Shown: positions 51,071 to 60,622, counted from the stretch's first letter. The stretch: 64,000 bases of DNA from Aphodoplasma sp045592745 (GCA_045592745.1 JAZNVH010000029.1:21976-85975); one strand, 5' to 3'. The notes: generated by a model not told the origin, from the letters alone. Made by a program: numbers and translations.

Positions 51071-51913
51071 TTATTCCATAGCAAGATTAAAATACGCACC
51101 ATTTATCAAAATGTTTTCATCTTTAAGATTGCATATCATAGCATATTCACTGCCACACTCGCCATCCTGCAGTACGCGCACAATATACTTGTCCGCTTTA
51201 AACATATCACAAAGCACCGATATAACACATTCTATACTCATATCATCGCACGCAATTTCACGCACATATACTGTATCGCCCTCGCGAAAGGTATAAACAG
51301 CCGCCTGTGCCTTGCCTGTTGATATTTTATAAAATTCGCCGCCGCAAAAGCGTGCATATTCCATCACCTTTGAAAGCTCATTTTCTCCCCAAGCTATAAA
51401 CGGTTCGCTGTTTTTAAAAGCCTTTTTTCGTATCTCGTAGTAATCCTTCGCATCGCACACATCACATGTATACAAAAACTCAGGCGCATTAATATTTTCT
51501 TTTAAAAATGTTTTTTCACTAAGATAAACCGCACGCACATAACGGCGCTTTTCATAAAAATTAAACAGCTCTGTTGACGCAGGCACTAAAAGAGATATTT
51601 TTACGTTTTGCTCGCGCATATAACCATGAGCATACTCTAAAAGCCTTGTGCTTATTCCCTGTGAGCGAAAATCGTTATGAGTTGCTACGCCGTAGATATA
51701 TCTTGCAGGTGTGCATTTTTTGTTTTGCCAAAGCTCAACAGGATGCATCGTAAGCATCCCCCTGACAATGCCGTTTTCAACGTCAATAATCATATTTTCA
51801 TTTTTATGAATATTTGAAAAGTAAAAATTTGTTGACTCATCTGTATCGTCAAACGCCTGTTTCCACAACTTTTTGATTTGCTCTATATAATTGTCAGACG
51901 CAAATAAAATCAT
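51071..51913 (-). CDS. GNAT-family acetyltransferase, Eis-like
   Basis: 280 residues. The N-terminal GNAT domain has strand IRGMLTMHPVELW-like VRGMLTMHPVELWQ, then IYGVATHNDFRSQGISTRLL (acetyl-CoA P-loop, RxxGxxxxL) and SLLVPASTELFNFYEKRRYV. The second half is a divergent GNAT or SCP-like domain, as in the Eis family. The substrate is not predictable. It precedes the DUF2156 gene's stop by a short gap on the same strand, so the pair is probably one unit (51930-52823 first). Confidence 0.85.
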   Translation of the reverse strand: MILFASDNYIEQIKKLWKQAFDDTDESTNFYFSNIHKNENMIIDVENGIVRGMLTMHPVELWQNKKCTPARYIYGVATHNDFRSQGISTRLLEYAHGYMREQNVKISLLVPASTELFNFYEKRRYVRAVYLSEKTFLKENINAPEFLYTCDVCDAKDYYEIRKKAFKNSEPFIAWGENELSKVMEYARFCGGEFYKISTGKAQAAVYTFREGDTVYVREIACDDMSIECVISVLCDMFKADKYIVRVLQDGECGSEYAMICNLKDENILINGAYFNLAME

Positions 51914-51929
51914 AATGTGTCACCTATTT

Positions 51930-52823
51930 TCAATCGCCAATATAACGCGCTATATATTTTTTTGCCACAGCATATGGTCTGTACGAAAGCTTTGCACGTC
52001 TTAACCCTTCAACTCCCGCATCGTCCTCGCGGTCTACATATTTATACCCTGATGCATTGTTTATTACAAACTGCTTATTTATCATAGGGTATGCACCATT
52101 TATGTCGGCAAAAGCTTTTTCAATATGCACAAGATATATGTCATTATCAAGCTTATCTCCCATGGAAAAAGCAACAACCTGTCCGCCTGCACGCAAAAGC
52201 CCGCCGTCAAGCTTTAAGTCAAAAAAATACTTAAACGCCTGTCTTACGGCACACGCCTCATTTCGAAGTCCCTCATCATTTTGGCAATCCTCACCGTCGC
52301 ACCACTTTAAATTCATTTGATAGGCCTCGTCAATATTTTCCTTAGTAATCGGTTCATATTTCCAATCAGGATAATTTTCTTCAAAACGGTTTATGTGATT
52401 TCTCTTTGCAGAAAGCTTTTTTCCGCTAAGCGTCATAAGCGACTGCGTTTCATATATATAATCTCCCGAATCTCTGTCTTCTGCAAATTCAAATTTGTCG
52501 GGATACATTTTTTCAAGCTCTTCCCTCGCTTTTTCGCTTACGCCGTGAAAGAATGTTTTCATTCCCATGTCGGCACAATATGAAATAATCTTATCAATAG
52601 CGCTTTTTTTATCACCATCACCGCAAGGATAAAGAAAAGACGGCTTTTTTATATCTGCCATACATATAAGGCAGCCGTCAGCTTCGCACGCCTTTGTGTT
52701 AAATATCTTTCGCCATATAAACGCTGTCGTAAAATTATATTCAAGTGTGCCGTAGCCGTTTTTTATAACAAAGCTGTCAAACCACTCTTTATCTTCAATT
52801 TTTATTTCTCTTAACTGCAGCAT
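51930..52823 (-). CDS. DUF2156 / phosphatidylglycerol lysyltransferase-like protein
   Basis: About 297 residues. It matches the C-terminal acyltransferase-fold domain of the MprF type without the membrane part: GYGTLEYNFTTAFIWRKIFN, SGKKLSAKRNHINRFEENYP, YFFDLKLDGGLLRAGGQVVA, AYPMINKQFVINNASGYKYV and DREDDAGVEGLRRAKLSYRP. Clostridial stand-alone members are common. A lipid- or peptide-aminoacylating role is possible from fold alone. ATG 52823 versus TTG 52829 is undecided, as both are within reach of GGGAG. Confidence 0.82.
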   Translation of the reverse strand: MLQLREIKIEDKEWFDSFVIKNGYGTLEYNFTTAFIWRKIFNTKACEADGCLICMADIKKPSFLYPCGDGDKKSAIDKIISYCADMGMKTFFHGVSEKAREELEKMYPDKFEFAEDRDSGDYIYETQSLMTLSGKKLSAKRNHINRFEENYPDWKYEPITKENIDEAYQMNLKWCDGEDCQNDEGLRNEACAVRQAFKYFFDLKLDGGLLRAGGQVVAFSMGDKLDNDIYLVHIEKAFADINGAYPMINKQFVINNASGYKYVDREDDAGVEGLRRAKLSYRPYAVAKKYIARYIGD

Positions 52824-52946
52824 ATACAAACTTCTCCCACTTTGATTGTTTCTTTATCCACAGTATAGCATAATTTTCCCAAAAAAGATATACTTTATTA
52901 AATTTTTTATAATTTTATAAAAACAAGCCTGTTATTTACTCGTTGT

Positions 52947-53062
52947 TATAATAAACTTTAAACAAACTACATAAAGATATTATATTCATTTACTTTCATT
53001 CCACAAGAGATATATCATAATGTTAGTTTTTTTAGCAATTTGTTGTGCGTTGCTAATTTTTT
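52947..53062 (+). other. Possible short transcript upstream of pgi
   Basis: An extended -10 (TGTTATAAT, hexamer 52947-52952) without a good -35 is followed about 80 nt later by a terminator-like hairpin (TTAGCAA 53032-53038, TTGCTAA 53050-53056) and six T. No open frame fits between. It may be a small RNA or just AT-rich spacer; the rest of the 300-bp gap shows nothing else except the pgi promoter. Confidence 0.3.
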
Positions 53063-53063
53063 C

Positions 53064-53092
53064 TTGCACAAAAGTGCAAAATAGTTTAAAAT
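53064..53092 (+). promoter_or_regulatory. Predicted pgi promoter with palindrome over -35
   Basis: TTGCAC (53064-53069), 17-bp spacer, TAAAAT (53087-53092). The -35 is half of a perfect palindrome TTGCAC-AAAA-GTGCAA (53064-53079), a possible repressor site. Confidence 0.6.
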
Positions 53093-53128
53093 AAAAAATA
53101 AATATATTATAGGGAGAGATGTTATACA

Positions 53129-54481
53129 ATGAACACATTAAAATTTGATTATTCAAAAGCAAGCGATTTCATCTCATCATACGAGATTGATTTTTTATCC
53201 GAAATGACAAAAACATGTCATGATATGCTCCACGCAAAAACAGGCGCAGGCAACGACTTTCTCGGTTGGGTAGACCTGCCCGCAGCATACGACAAGGACG
53301 AATTTTCACGCATAAAGGCAGCAGCCGAAAAAATAAAGTCAGATTCTGACGTTTTGGTTGTAATCGGAATCGGCGGTTCATATCTTGGTGCACGCGCCGT
53401 TATCGAGGCACTTCGTCACAGCTTTTATAATGCCGTAGATAAAAGAGTTCGCAAAACTCCCGAAATCTATTTTGCGGGCAACTGTATAAGCCCGACATAT
53501 CTTGCAGACCTTATAGACGTAATTGGCGAGCGTGATTTTTCGCTTAATATTATCTCAAAATCAGGTACAACAACCGAGCCGGCAGTTGCTTTTCGTGTTT
53601 TAAAAGAGCTTTGTGAAAAGAAATACGGAAAAGATGGTGCAAAAAGCAGAATTTATGCAACCACAGACAAAGCACGCGGTGCACTCAAGGCGCTATGTGA
53701 CAGCGAAGGCTATGAAACTTTTGTAATTCCCGATGATGTAGGCGGTCGCTTCTCTGTTTTGACTGCGGTAGGGCTTTTGCCGATTGCCGTAAGCGGAGCA
53801 GATATTGACAAGCTTATGGAAGGCGCACAGGCAGGATATGAAGAATACAAAAATCCTTCTGTAACAGAAAATGCTTGCTATGCTTATGCAGCAGCAAGAA
53901 ATGCTCTTTACCGCAAAGGCAAAAGCATTGAGATGCTTATTAACTATGAGCCATCACTTCACTATTTTTCGGAGTGGTTTAAACAGCTTTTTGGCGAAAG
54001 CGAAGGAAAAGACGGCAAGGGAATTTTCCCCGCTTGTGCCGATTTTTCAACAGACCTTCACTCGATGGGACAATATATTCAGGACGGTCAGCGAATTTTA
54101 TTTGAAACCGTTTTAAATGTTGAAAAGCCAAGACGCGATATAGAAATAAAAGAGGATGCGGCAAATATTGACGGACTCAACTTTTTGTCGGGAAAGACAA
54201 TGGATTTTGTAAACAAAAAGGCTTATGAGGGTACTGTACTTGCACATACCGACGGCGGTGTACCAAACCTTATTGTGTCAATAGAAAGACTTGACGAATA
54301 CTGTCTAGGCAAACTTATATATTTCTTTGAAAAAGCGTGTGCAATAAGCGGATATCTTCTCGGAGTAAATCCGTTTAATCAGCCCGGAGTTGAAGCATAT
54401 AAGAAAAACATGTTTGCACTTTTAGGAAAACCGGGTTATGAAAACGAAAAGGCTGAGCTTGAAAAAAGACTCGAAAAGTAA
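53129..54481 (+). CDS. pgi: Glucose-6-phosphate isomerase
   Basis: 450 residues, the shorter form common in Firmicutes. Interconverts glucose-6- and fructose-6-phosphate. VVIGIGGSYLGARAVIEAL, NIISKSGTTTEPAVAFRVL, PDDVGGRFSVLTAVGLLPIA (signature 1) and GVNPFNQPGVEAYKKNMFAL (signature 2, catalytic Lys) are intact. The gene appears monocistronic. Confidence 0.97.
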   Translation: MNTLKFDYSKASDFISSYEIDFLSEMTKTCHDMLHAKTGAGNDFLGWVDLPAAYDKDEFSRIKAAAEKIKSDSDVLVVIGIGGSYLGARAVIEALRHSFYNAVDKRVRKTPEIYFAGNCISPTYLADLIDVIGERDFSLNIISKSGTTTEPAVAFRVLKELCEKKYGKDGAKSRIYATTDKARGALKALCDSEGYETFVIPDDVGGRFSVLTAVGLLPIAVSGADIDKLMEGAQAGYEEYKNPSVTENACYAYAAARNALYRKGKSIEMLINYEPSLHYFSEWFKQLFGESEGKDGKGIFPACADFSTDLHSMGQYIQDGQRILFETVLNVEKPRRDIEIKEDAANIDGLNFLSGKTMDFVNKKAYEGTVLAHTDGGVPNLIVSIERLDEYCLGKLIYFFEKACAISGYLLGVNPFNQPGVEAYKKNMFALLGKPGYENEKAELEKRLEK

Positions 54482-54559
54482 TTTTGGATGCTTATTTCTC
54501 AAAAAAAAGGTAAAAAATACCTCACTTTGAAATAAATTTGCAATATTCACTTGCATATT

Positions 54560-54588
54560 TTGATTAAATATAGTATGCTTATTATATA
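54560..54588 (+). promoter_or_regulatory. Predicted promoter of the P-loop gene
   Basis: TTGATT (54560-54565), 17-bp spacer, TATATA (54583-54588). A strong GAGGAGGT ribosome site follows before the ATG at 54617. Confidence 0.55.
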
Positions 54589-54616
54589 AATAGAATTTTA
54601 GAGGAGGTAAATCAAA

Positions 54617-55027
54617 ATGATAAAAATACTTATAGGTGAAAAAGGCAGCGGTAAAACAAAGGCGTTGATTGAGAGCGTAAATAACGCCGTATCAGAAGCT
54701 AAGGGTAATATAGTGTTTATCAGCTGTGATACAAAAAGACATATGCACGACATTTCCCACGAAGTTCGTATGGTTGATACCTCAGGTTTTGCACTAAAAT
54801 CATATGACGAGTTTTACGGATTTTTGTGCGGACTTATTTCAAATAACTATGATATGTCAAACGTTTATATCGACAGCATATTCAAAATCGTGGGCACACA
54901 AACTGACGGACTTGAAAAGTTTTTTGACGATGTTGAAGGACTTGTTAAACACTATAATATATCGTTTTTGTTTACCATAAGCATGGCTGCCGATGCGGCA
55001 CCGGAATATATCAAAAAGTATGTATAA
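54617..55027 (+). CDS. Small P-loop NTPase-fold protein
   Basis: 136 residues. Walker A IGEKGSGKTKALIE (about residues 6-19), Walker B-like strand NVYIDSIFK (about 96), and a following strand-helix ISFLFTISMAADA. Only a minimal RecA-like core with no extra domain, so it probably binds rather than powers something. The very strong ribosome site suggests high expression. Conserved clostridial proteins of this type are unnamed. It has its own promoter and a terminator downstream. Confidence 0.7.
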   Translation: MIKILIGEKGSGKTKALIESVNNAVSEAKGNIVFISCDTKRHMHDISHEVRMVDTSGFALKSYDEFYGFLCGLISNNYDMSNVYIDSIFKIVGTQTDGLEKFFDDVEGLVKHYNISFLFTISMAADAAPEYIKKYV

Positions 55028-55059
55028 AATGTAAAAAACAAAACTGTATTATATTCATG

Positions 55060-55106
55060 TGCAGGCGGAAGGCAGAGGTGCTTTCCGCCCGCAGTATGTT
55101 TTTTTG
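55060..55106 (+). terminator. Terminator after the P-loop gene
   Basis: TGCAGGCGGAA / TTCCGCCCGCA with one A-C mismatch and a 12-nt loop, then GTATG and TTTTTTT. Confidence 0.75.
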
Positions 55107-55152
55107 GATTTACACACACTTACGTTTTACGCAATCACTTGGAGGGTAATAT

Positions 55153-56655
55153 ATGCAATACAGCAGTACAAGAGACAAATCTTTAAAAATTAAATCCGCA
55201 CAGGCAATTAAAACAGGTCTTTCAAAAGACGGCGGGCTTTTCGTTCCCGAGACGCTGCCAAAGATTACACAAGGCGACCTTGAGCTTCTTGCAGGAATGT
55301 CATATAACGACAGAGCAGTATTTATTTTATCAAAGTTTTTAACTGATTTTGATTTGTTTGAAATAAAGGAATGTGTTGACCTGGCTTACAGCAAAGAAAA
55401 ATTTGAAACAGCCGGCATAGCTCCCGTATACAAGCTTGATAACAGCGTATATTTTCTCGAGCTATGGCATGGTCCGACATGTGCCTTTAAGGATATGGCA
55501 CTTCAAATACTTCCCCACCTTCTTACAAAGTCAATACAAAAGTGCGGAAGTGACAAGGAGTGTGTGATTCTTGTTGCCACCTCCGGTGATACAGGCAAAG
55601 CTGCACTTGAGGGCTTTAAAGACGTTGATAAAACACGTATTTTCGTATTTTATCCGGAGCGCGGCGTAAGCGAAATTCAAAAGCTCCAGATGATTACACA
55701 AGAGGGAAACAATGTTGGTGTTGCCGCAGTTATTGGCAATTTTGACGATGCGCAGACAGGCGTTAAAAAGATTTTCACAGACGCAGATTATAATGAGCGT
55801 TTAGCTCTCAACGGATTTGAACTTTCGAGCGCAAATTGTATAAACTGGGAACGTCTTGTTCCGCAGATTGTATATTATTTCTCAGCTTATGCAGACCTTT
55901 TAAAAAGCGATGAAATAAAGCTTGGTGACAAAATTAACTTTGCCGTTCCGACAGGTAACTTTGGAAATATTTTAGCAGGTTATTACGCAAAGAAAATGGG
56001 ACTTCCCGTTAACAAATTTATTTGTGCATCGAACGAAAATAACGTTCTTACCGAGTTTATAAACACAGGCGTATACGATAAAAACAGAAAGTTCCATACT
56101 ACAATTTCACCATCAATGGATATACTTGTTTCAAGCAATCTTGAGCGTCTTTTGTTTGATATGACAGATGGCGACGATGAAAAAATAAGAGGATATATGA
56201 GCGCACTCGCCGAGGACGGAAAATACACAGTAAGTGCTGATGTACTTGAAAAAATTCAGGAAAACTTCTACGCAGGCTGCTGTAATGACGATGAAACAAT
56301 GCAGACAATACAAAATGTCAACGCAGAATATTCATACGTTATGGACACGCATACGGCTGTTGGTAAATATGTATACGATGAGTATGCAGCCAAAACAGGC
56401 GATACTACAAAAACTGTTATCGCATCAACAGCGAGTCCGTTTAAGTTTAACCAAAGTGTGCTTATTGCTCTCGAAGGGCTTTCAAGTGTTGCAGGCAAAA
56501 ATGAGTTTGAACTTTTGGATATTCTTGCCGAGAAGAGCAATATGCGTATTCCGAAGTCACTTTCCGAGCTTAAATCAAAGGCACGTCTGTTTGATATGAG
56601 CTGTGAAAAGAAACAGATGAAACAAGTTGTAAGCGAATTTTTGAAGGTAGAATAA
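55153..56655 (+). CDS. threonine synthase thrC: Threonine synthase
   Basis: 500 residues, the long fungal/gamma-proteobacterial-type form. Converts O-phosphohomoserine to threonine with PLP. MQYSSTRDKSLKIKSAQAIK and GLSKDGGLFVPETLP start the protein. The PLP Lys is in HGPTCAFKDMALQ, the glycine-rich loop in LVATSGDTGKAALEGF, and NFGNILAGYYAKKMGLPVNK follows. ATG with GGAGGG upstream. hom and thrB are not adjacent, and no T-box leader was found. Confidence 0.96.
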   Translation: MQYSSTRDKSLKIKSAQAIKTGLSKDGGLFVPETLPKITQGDLELLAGMSYNDRAVFILSKFLTDFDLFEIKECVDLAYSKEKFETAGIAPVYKLDNSVYFLELWHGPTCAFKDMALQILPHLLTKSIQKCGSDKECVILVATSGDTGKAALEGFKDVDKTRIFVFYPERGVSEIQKLQMITQEGNNVGVAAVIGNFDDAQTGVKKIFTDADYNERLALNGFELSSANCINWERLVPQIVYYFSAYADLLKSDEIKLGDKINFAVPTGNFGNILAGYYAKKMGLPVNKFICASNENNVLTEFINTGVYDKNRKFHTTISPSMDILVSSNLERLLFDMTDGDDEKIRGYMSALAEDGKYTVSADVLEKIQENFYAGCCNDDETMQTIQNVNAEYSYVMDTHTAVGKYVYDEYAAKTGDTTKTVIASTASPFKFNQSVLIALEGLSSVAGKNEFELLDILAEKSNMRIPKSLSELKSKARLFDMSCEKKQMKQVVSEFLKVE

Positions 56656-56798
56656 AACAGTTTTCTTTCCCGAATCTAAAATTAATAATTGACGATAAGG
56701 CAAAGAAACACTAACAAAATAATATTTTCTGATACCGAGGTTTTTCCGAGTTAGAAGAAATTATAATATGTCATATAAATATGACTAAAGCGCATAAT

Positions 56799-56836
56799 AA
56801 AACCATGTGTATCAGAAAAGATAGGCATGGTTTTTT
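56799..56836 (+). terminator. Terminator after thrC
   Basis: AAAACCATG (56799-56807) pairs with CATGGTTTT (56826-56834), followed by TT. Long 18-nt loop, so of moderate strength. The 56656-56873 gap holds nothing else definite. Confidence 0.6.
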
Positions 56837-56873
56837 GTCTTTTATAAGCGCAAAATAAAAAACGGAGGCAGTT

Positions 56874-57122
56874 ATGGAAAAAAGAGTTGCCCTTATTGGT
56901 ATTATAGTCGAAAATCCCGATTCGACACCACAAATTAATGACATACTTCACGAATACGCCAAAGATATTATAGCGCGCCTTGGCGTTCCGTATCGCGAGC
57001 GTGATGTGTGTATTATAAGCATCGTTGTAGATGCACCTCAAGATAAAATAAGTTCTCTTTCGGGAAGACTTGGTCGGCTTGAGGGAGTAAGTGTTAAAAC
57101 AATGTATACAAAAGAAAAATAA
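56874..57122 (+). CDS. TM1266-family putative regulator of the [FeFe]-hydrogenase system
   Basis: 82 residues in the fold of ACT/ferredoxin-like small proteins: EKRVALIGIIVENPDSTPQI, NDILHEYAKDIIARLGVPYR, VCIISIVVDAPQDKISSLSG and RLGRLEGVSVKTMY. The family (after Thermotoga TM1266) is found with hydrogenase maturation genes and is thought to be regulatory. GGAGG precedes the ATG. hydG follows at 35 nt, so they are cotranscribed. Confidence 0.9.
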   Translation: MEKRVALIGIIVENPDSTPQINDILHEYAKDIIARLGVPYRERDVCIISIVVDAPQDKISSLSGRLGRLEGVSVKTMYTKEK

Positions 57123-57157
57123 TCTTTTATAAAATAACAACGAAAGGTGTTGATACT

Positions 57158-58573
57158 ATGTATAACAGCAAATCAAAAAACGCAACTGAATTTATCGATG
57201 ACAAAGAGATACTTGATACTATCGAATTTGCCGCAGCGCACAAAAACGACGAGGAAATGATTGAGAAAATTCTAAAAAAGGCAGCAGAGTACCACGGTCT
57301 TACTCACAGAGAGGCGGCGGTTTTATTAGAGTGCGACTCCCCCGCCCTTTTGGATAAAATTTACACCCTTGCACAAGAGGTCAAAGAAAAAATCTATGGC
57401 AAGCGCATTGTTATGTTCGCTCCGTTGTATCTTTCCAATTACTGCGTAAACGAATGTCGTTATTGCCCATATCATTACTCGAACAAGCATATATGCCGCA
57501 AACAGCTTACACAGGAGGAAATCAAAGCAGAGGTTGTTGCGCTTCAGGATATGGGACACAAGCGCCTTGCCCTTGAAACAGGCGAAGACCCTGTAAATTG
57601 CCCGATTGAATATGTGCTTGAAAGCATCAAAACTATCTATGACGTAAAGCACAAAAACGGTGCAATCCGCCGCGTAAATATAAACATTGCCGCAACTACG
57701 GTTGAAAATTACAAAAAGCTTAAAGATGCAGGCATAGGCACATATATACTTTTCCAGGAAACATATCACAAACCCACATATGAATATCTTCATCCGAAGG
57801 GTCCAAAGCATAATTATGCTTATCATACAGAAGCTATGGACAGAGCTATGGAGGGCGGAATTGATGATGTTGGCATAGGCGTTTTGTTCGGTCTTTATCA
57901 GTACCGCTATGATTTTGTGGGACTTTTGTTGCACGCGCAGCACCTTGAGGATACTCACGGCGTAGGTCCGCATACAATCAGTGTTCCGCGTATACGTCCT
58001 GCTGATGATATTGATGTAAAGGAATTTCCTAATGCAATTACTGACGAGCTTTTCAAAAAAATAGTCGCAATTTTAAGACTTACCGTCCCCTATACAGGTA
58101 TTATTATTTCTACTCGTGAAAGCAAACAAAGCAGAGCCGAAGTTTTAAAAGTGGGCGTATCACAGATAAGCGGTGCATCACGCACAAGTGTAGGTGGATA
58201 TATCAAGGATGAGCCCGAAGAGGATACTTCGCAATTCGAAGTAAATGATACACGTCCTTTAGACGAGGTTGTGCGCTGGCTTTGCACGCTTGGATATGTC
58301 CCAAGCTTTTGCACTGCGTGCTACCGCGAAGGACGTACAGGAGACCGCTTCATGAGACTTGCCAAGACAGGGCAAATTGCAAATGTATGTCAGGCAAATG
58401 CACTTATGACATTCAAAGAATATCTTGAAGATTATGCAAGCGAAGAAACCAAAAAAATTGGTGAACAAACAATTCTAAATGAGCTTGCACGCATACCCAA
58501 TCAAGAGGTAAAAGCACAGGCACAAAAATATATTGAAGAGCTTATCGACGGCAAGCGCGATTTCAGATTCTAA
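57158..58573 (+). CDS. hydG: [FeFe]-hydrogenase H-cluster radical SAM maturase HydG
   Basis: 471 residues. Splits tyrosine to make the CO and CN ligands of the H-cluster. The radical SAM cluster motif is NYCVNECRYCPYHY (CxxxCxxC at about 96, 100 and 103). MGHKRLALETGEDPVN, YILFQETYHKPTYEYLHPKG and GVLFGLYQYRYDFVGLLLHA follow. The C-terminal auxiliary cluster Cys are in SFCTACYREGRTGDRFM and NVCQAN. All ligands present. hydF follows by 23 nt. Confidence 0.97.
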   Translation: MYNSKSKNATEFIDDKEILDTIEFAAAHKNDEEMIEKILKKAAEYHGLTHREAAVLLECDSPALLDKIYTLAQEVKEKIYGKRIVMFAPLYLSNYCVNECRYCPYHYSNKHICRKQLTQEEIKAEVVALQDMGHKRLALETGEDPVNCPIEYVLESIKTIYDVKHKNGAIRRVNINIAATTVENYKKLKDAGIGTYILFQETYHKPTYEYLHPKGPKHNYAYHTEAMDRAMEGGIDDVGIGVLFGLYQYRYDFVGLLLHAQHLEDTHGVGPHTISVPRIRPADDIDVKEFPNAITDELFKKIVAILRLTVPYTGIIISTRESKQSRAEVLKVGVSQISGASRTSVGGYIKDEPEEDTSQFEVNDTRPLDEVVRWLCTLGYVPSFCTACYREGRTGDRFMRLAKTGQIANVCQANALMTFKEYLEDYASEETKKIGEQTILNELARIPNQEVKAQAQKYIEELIDGKRDFRF

Positions 58574-58596
58574 ATCCGTTTTGAAAGGACAATACT

Positions 58597-59802
58597 ATGA
58601 ACGAGAAAAACACATTAAATCAGACGCCTCGCTCGGACAGATTGCATATAGCAATATTTGGCAAGCGAAACGCAGGTAAATCGTCGCTTATCAATGCAAT
58701 CACAAACCAAAACACAGCGATTGTATCGGACAATGCAGGGACAACTGCAGACCCCGTATACAAAGCTATGGAAATAAATCCACTTGGTCCATGTGTGCTC
58801 ATTGATACCGCAGGGGTTGATGACGTTGGCGAGCTTGGTGCTCTTCGCGTTCAAAAAACCGAAGAGGTAACAAAACGTGCCGATATTGCGATAATGGTTT
58901 TTTCCGATGATGATTTTGAATACGAAAAAATCTGGATAGAAAAACTAAAAAAACTCGGAGCGCCAATACTTGCAGTTATCAACAAAGCAGATACATTAGA
59001 CAACATTAACGAAATTGACACAAAAATACGTGATGAATTTTCTCTTGCGCCAATCAGTGTCAGTGCACTCACAGGCAAAGGCATAGACAAAATTAAAGAC
59101 GAGCTTGTACGTCTTATGCCCGAAAGCTTTTCGCAAAATTCAATCGCGCGCCATCTTGCAGGTCAAAACGATGTTGTTCTGTTGGTAATGCCGCAGGATA
59201 TTCAAGCGCCAAAAGGACGTCTAATTCTTCCACAGGTACAAACCATACGCGACTTGCTCGACGGAAAATCGCTTGTAATATCGTGCACCACCGATTGTAT
59301 GAGCGCAGCACTTGACGCTCTCAAAGAGCCGCCAAAGCTTATAATCACCGACTCTCAGGTGTTTGACACTGTATACAAGCTAAAACCCCAAAAAAGCCTT
59401 TTAACATCATTTTCGGTGTTGTTTGCACGTCACAAAGGCGATATAGATGAATTCGTGCGCGGTGCAGCGGCGATTGATTCACTGCGCGAAACAGACTGTG
59501 TTCTTATTGCAGAAGCATGCACTCATGCGCCTCTTGAGGAAGATATCGGGCGTGTCAAAATACCGAGAATGCTTAGAAAACGTATCGGTGAAGGATTATC
59601 GGTTGATATCGTTTCAGGAAGCGACTTTCCCGATGATTTGTCAAAATACGCACTCATTATACACTGTGGCGGATGTATGTTTAATCGTCGATATGTTATG
59701 TCGCGCATTAAAAGTGCGAAAAATGCCAATGTTCCAATTACAAATTACGGCGTGGCTATCGCAAAACTTACAGGCATACTTGATAAAATTGAAACGTATT
59801 AA
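58597..59802 (+). CDS. hydF: [FeFe]-hydrogenase maturation GTPase HydF
   Basis: 401 residues, scaffold that hands the 2Fe subcluster to hydrogenase. N-terminal G domain with FGKRNAGKSSLINAI (about residues 21-35), DTAGVDDVGELG and NKAD. A dimerisation domain follows. The C-terminal Fe-S ligands are in EACTHAPLEEDIGRVK (CxH) and HCGGCMFNRRYVMSR (HCxxC). hydE and the hydrogenase itself are not in the window. Confidence 0.97.
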   Translation: MNEKNTLNQTPRSDRLHIAIFGKRNAGKSSLINAITNQNTAIVSDNAGTTADPVYKAMEINPLGPCVLIDTAGVDDVGELGALRVQKTEEVTKRADIAIMVFSDDDFEYEKIWIEKLKKLGAPILAVINKADTLDNINEIDTKIRDEFSLAPISVSALTGKGIDKIKDELVRLMPESFSQNSIARHLAGQNDVVLLVMPQDIQAPKGRLILPQVQTIRDLLDGKSLVISCTTDCMSAALDALKEPPKLIITDSQVFDTVYKLKPQKSLLTSFSVLFARHKGDIDEFVRGAAAIDSLRETDCVLIAEACTHAPLEEDIGRVKIPRMLRKRIGEGLSVDIVSGSDFPDDLSKYALIIHCGGCMFNRRYVMSRIKSAKNANVPITNYGVAIAKLTGILDKIETY

Positions 59803-59809
59803 AAAATCA

Positions 59810-59846
59810 AAAAGCCGAAACGTTTTATACAAACGCTTCGGCTTTT
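59810..59846. terminator. Bidirectional terminator between hydF and purC
   Basis: AAAAGCCGAA / TTCGGCTTTT outer stem plus inner CGTTT / AAACG, between convergent genes, T-rich on both ends. Confidence 0.88.
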
Positions 59847-59862
59847 ATATTAATCATATTTT

Positions 59863-60546
59863 TTATCTGTTTAAAATAAGCTTTGTAAGTTCAACAGGTT
59901 CAACAATTTTGCCGTCTTTGTAAACGCGCATATTTCCTGATGCAATCTCATCAATCAAGATAACCTCGTCATTGTTATAGCCAAACTCAAACTTGATATC
60001 CCACAAATCAAGACCGATTGTCTTAAGGTCGTCAGCAACAATCTTTGTGATTTTAAGCGTCTGCTCTTTCATGCTGTCAAACATACTCTGACTCATAATT
60101 CCAAGTGCTTCAAGACCTTCACTTGTAACAAGCGGGTCACCCTTCTCATCATTTTTGAATGTGCACTCAACATATCCACCCTCGAGCGGCGTACCATCCT
60201 TTATGTATTCGCCGTATCTTCTAACAAAGCTTCCTGTTGCAACAAGACGGCAAATAACCTCAAGGCCATTACCAAACACTTTGCCCGGTAAAACCTCCAT
60301 CATAGCCTCGTCAACATTTGCGCTGACAAAATGTGTCTTTATGCCGGCTTTTTTAAGCAAATCAAAATAATAAACAGATGTTCTGAGGTTTGCCTTACCA
60401 ATACCTTCAATTTTGAGTCCAACAGAATTTTCACCCGGGTCAAAAACACCGTCTTTGCCAGTGCAATCATCTTTAAACTGAAGCATAACATTGCCATTAT
60501 CAAGACTGAATACGTCTTTTGTTTTTCCTTCGTAAATCTTTTTCAT
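59863..60546 (-). CDS. purC: SAICAR synthetase
   Basis: 227 residues. Joins CAIR and aspartate in purine synthesis using ATP. KKIYEGKTKDVFSLDNGNVM, FKDDCTGKDGVFDPGENSVG, VICRLVATGSFVRRYGEYIK and LIDEIASGNMRVYKDG match the family. Stand-alone in the window, ATG with AGGAGG upstream. Confidence 0.97.
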   Translation of the reverse strand: MKKIYEGKTKDVFSLDNGNVMLQFKDDCTGKDGVFDPGENSVGLKIEGIGKANLRTSVYYFDLLKKAGIKTHFVSANVDEAMMEVLPGKVFGNGLEVICRLVATGSFVRRYGEYIKDGTPLEGGYVECTFKNDEKGDPLVTSEGLEALGIMSQSMFDSMKEQTLKITKIVADDLKTIGLDLWDIKFEFGYNNDEVILIDEIASGNMRVYKDGKIVEPVELTKLILNR

Positions 60547-60622
60547 TTCTTTTGTCCTCCTGTAAAATCATTCTGTAAATAGTATATTCTATTTCGGCGA
60601 TAAAATCAAGATTTTTTTATTA

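Noticed and set aside
56689..56717. Promoter for the hyd maturation genes (TTGACG at 56689)
   Set aside because: No acceptable -10 hexamer at 16-18 bp spacing, and it lies upstream of the thrC terminator hairpin.
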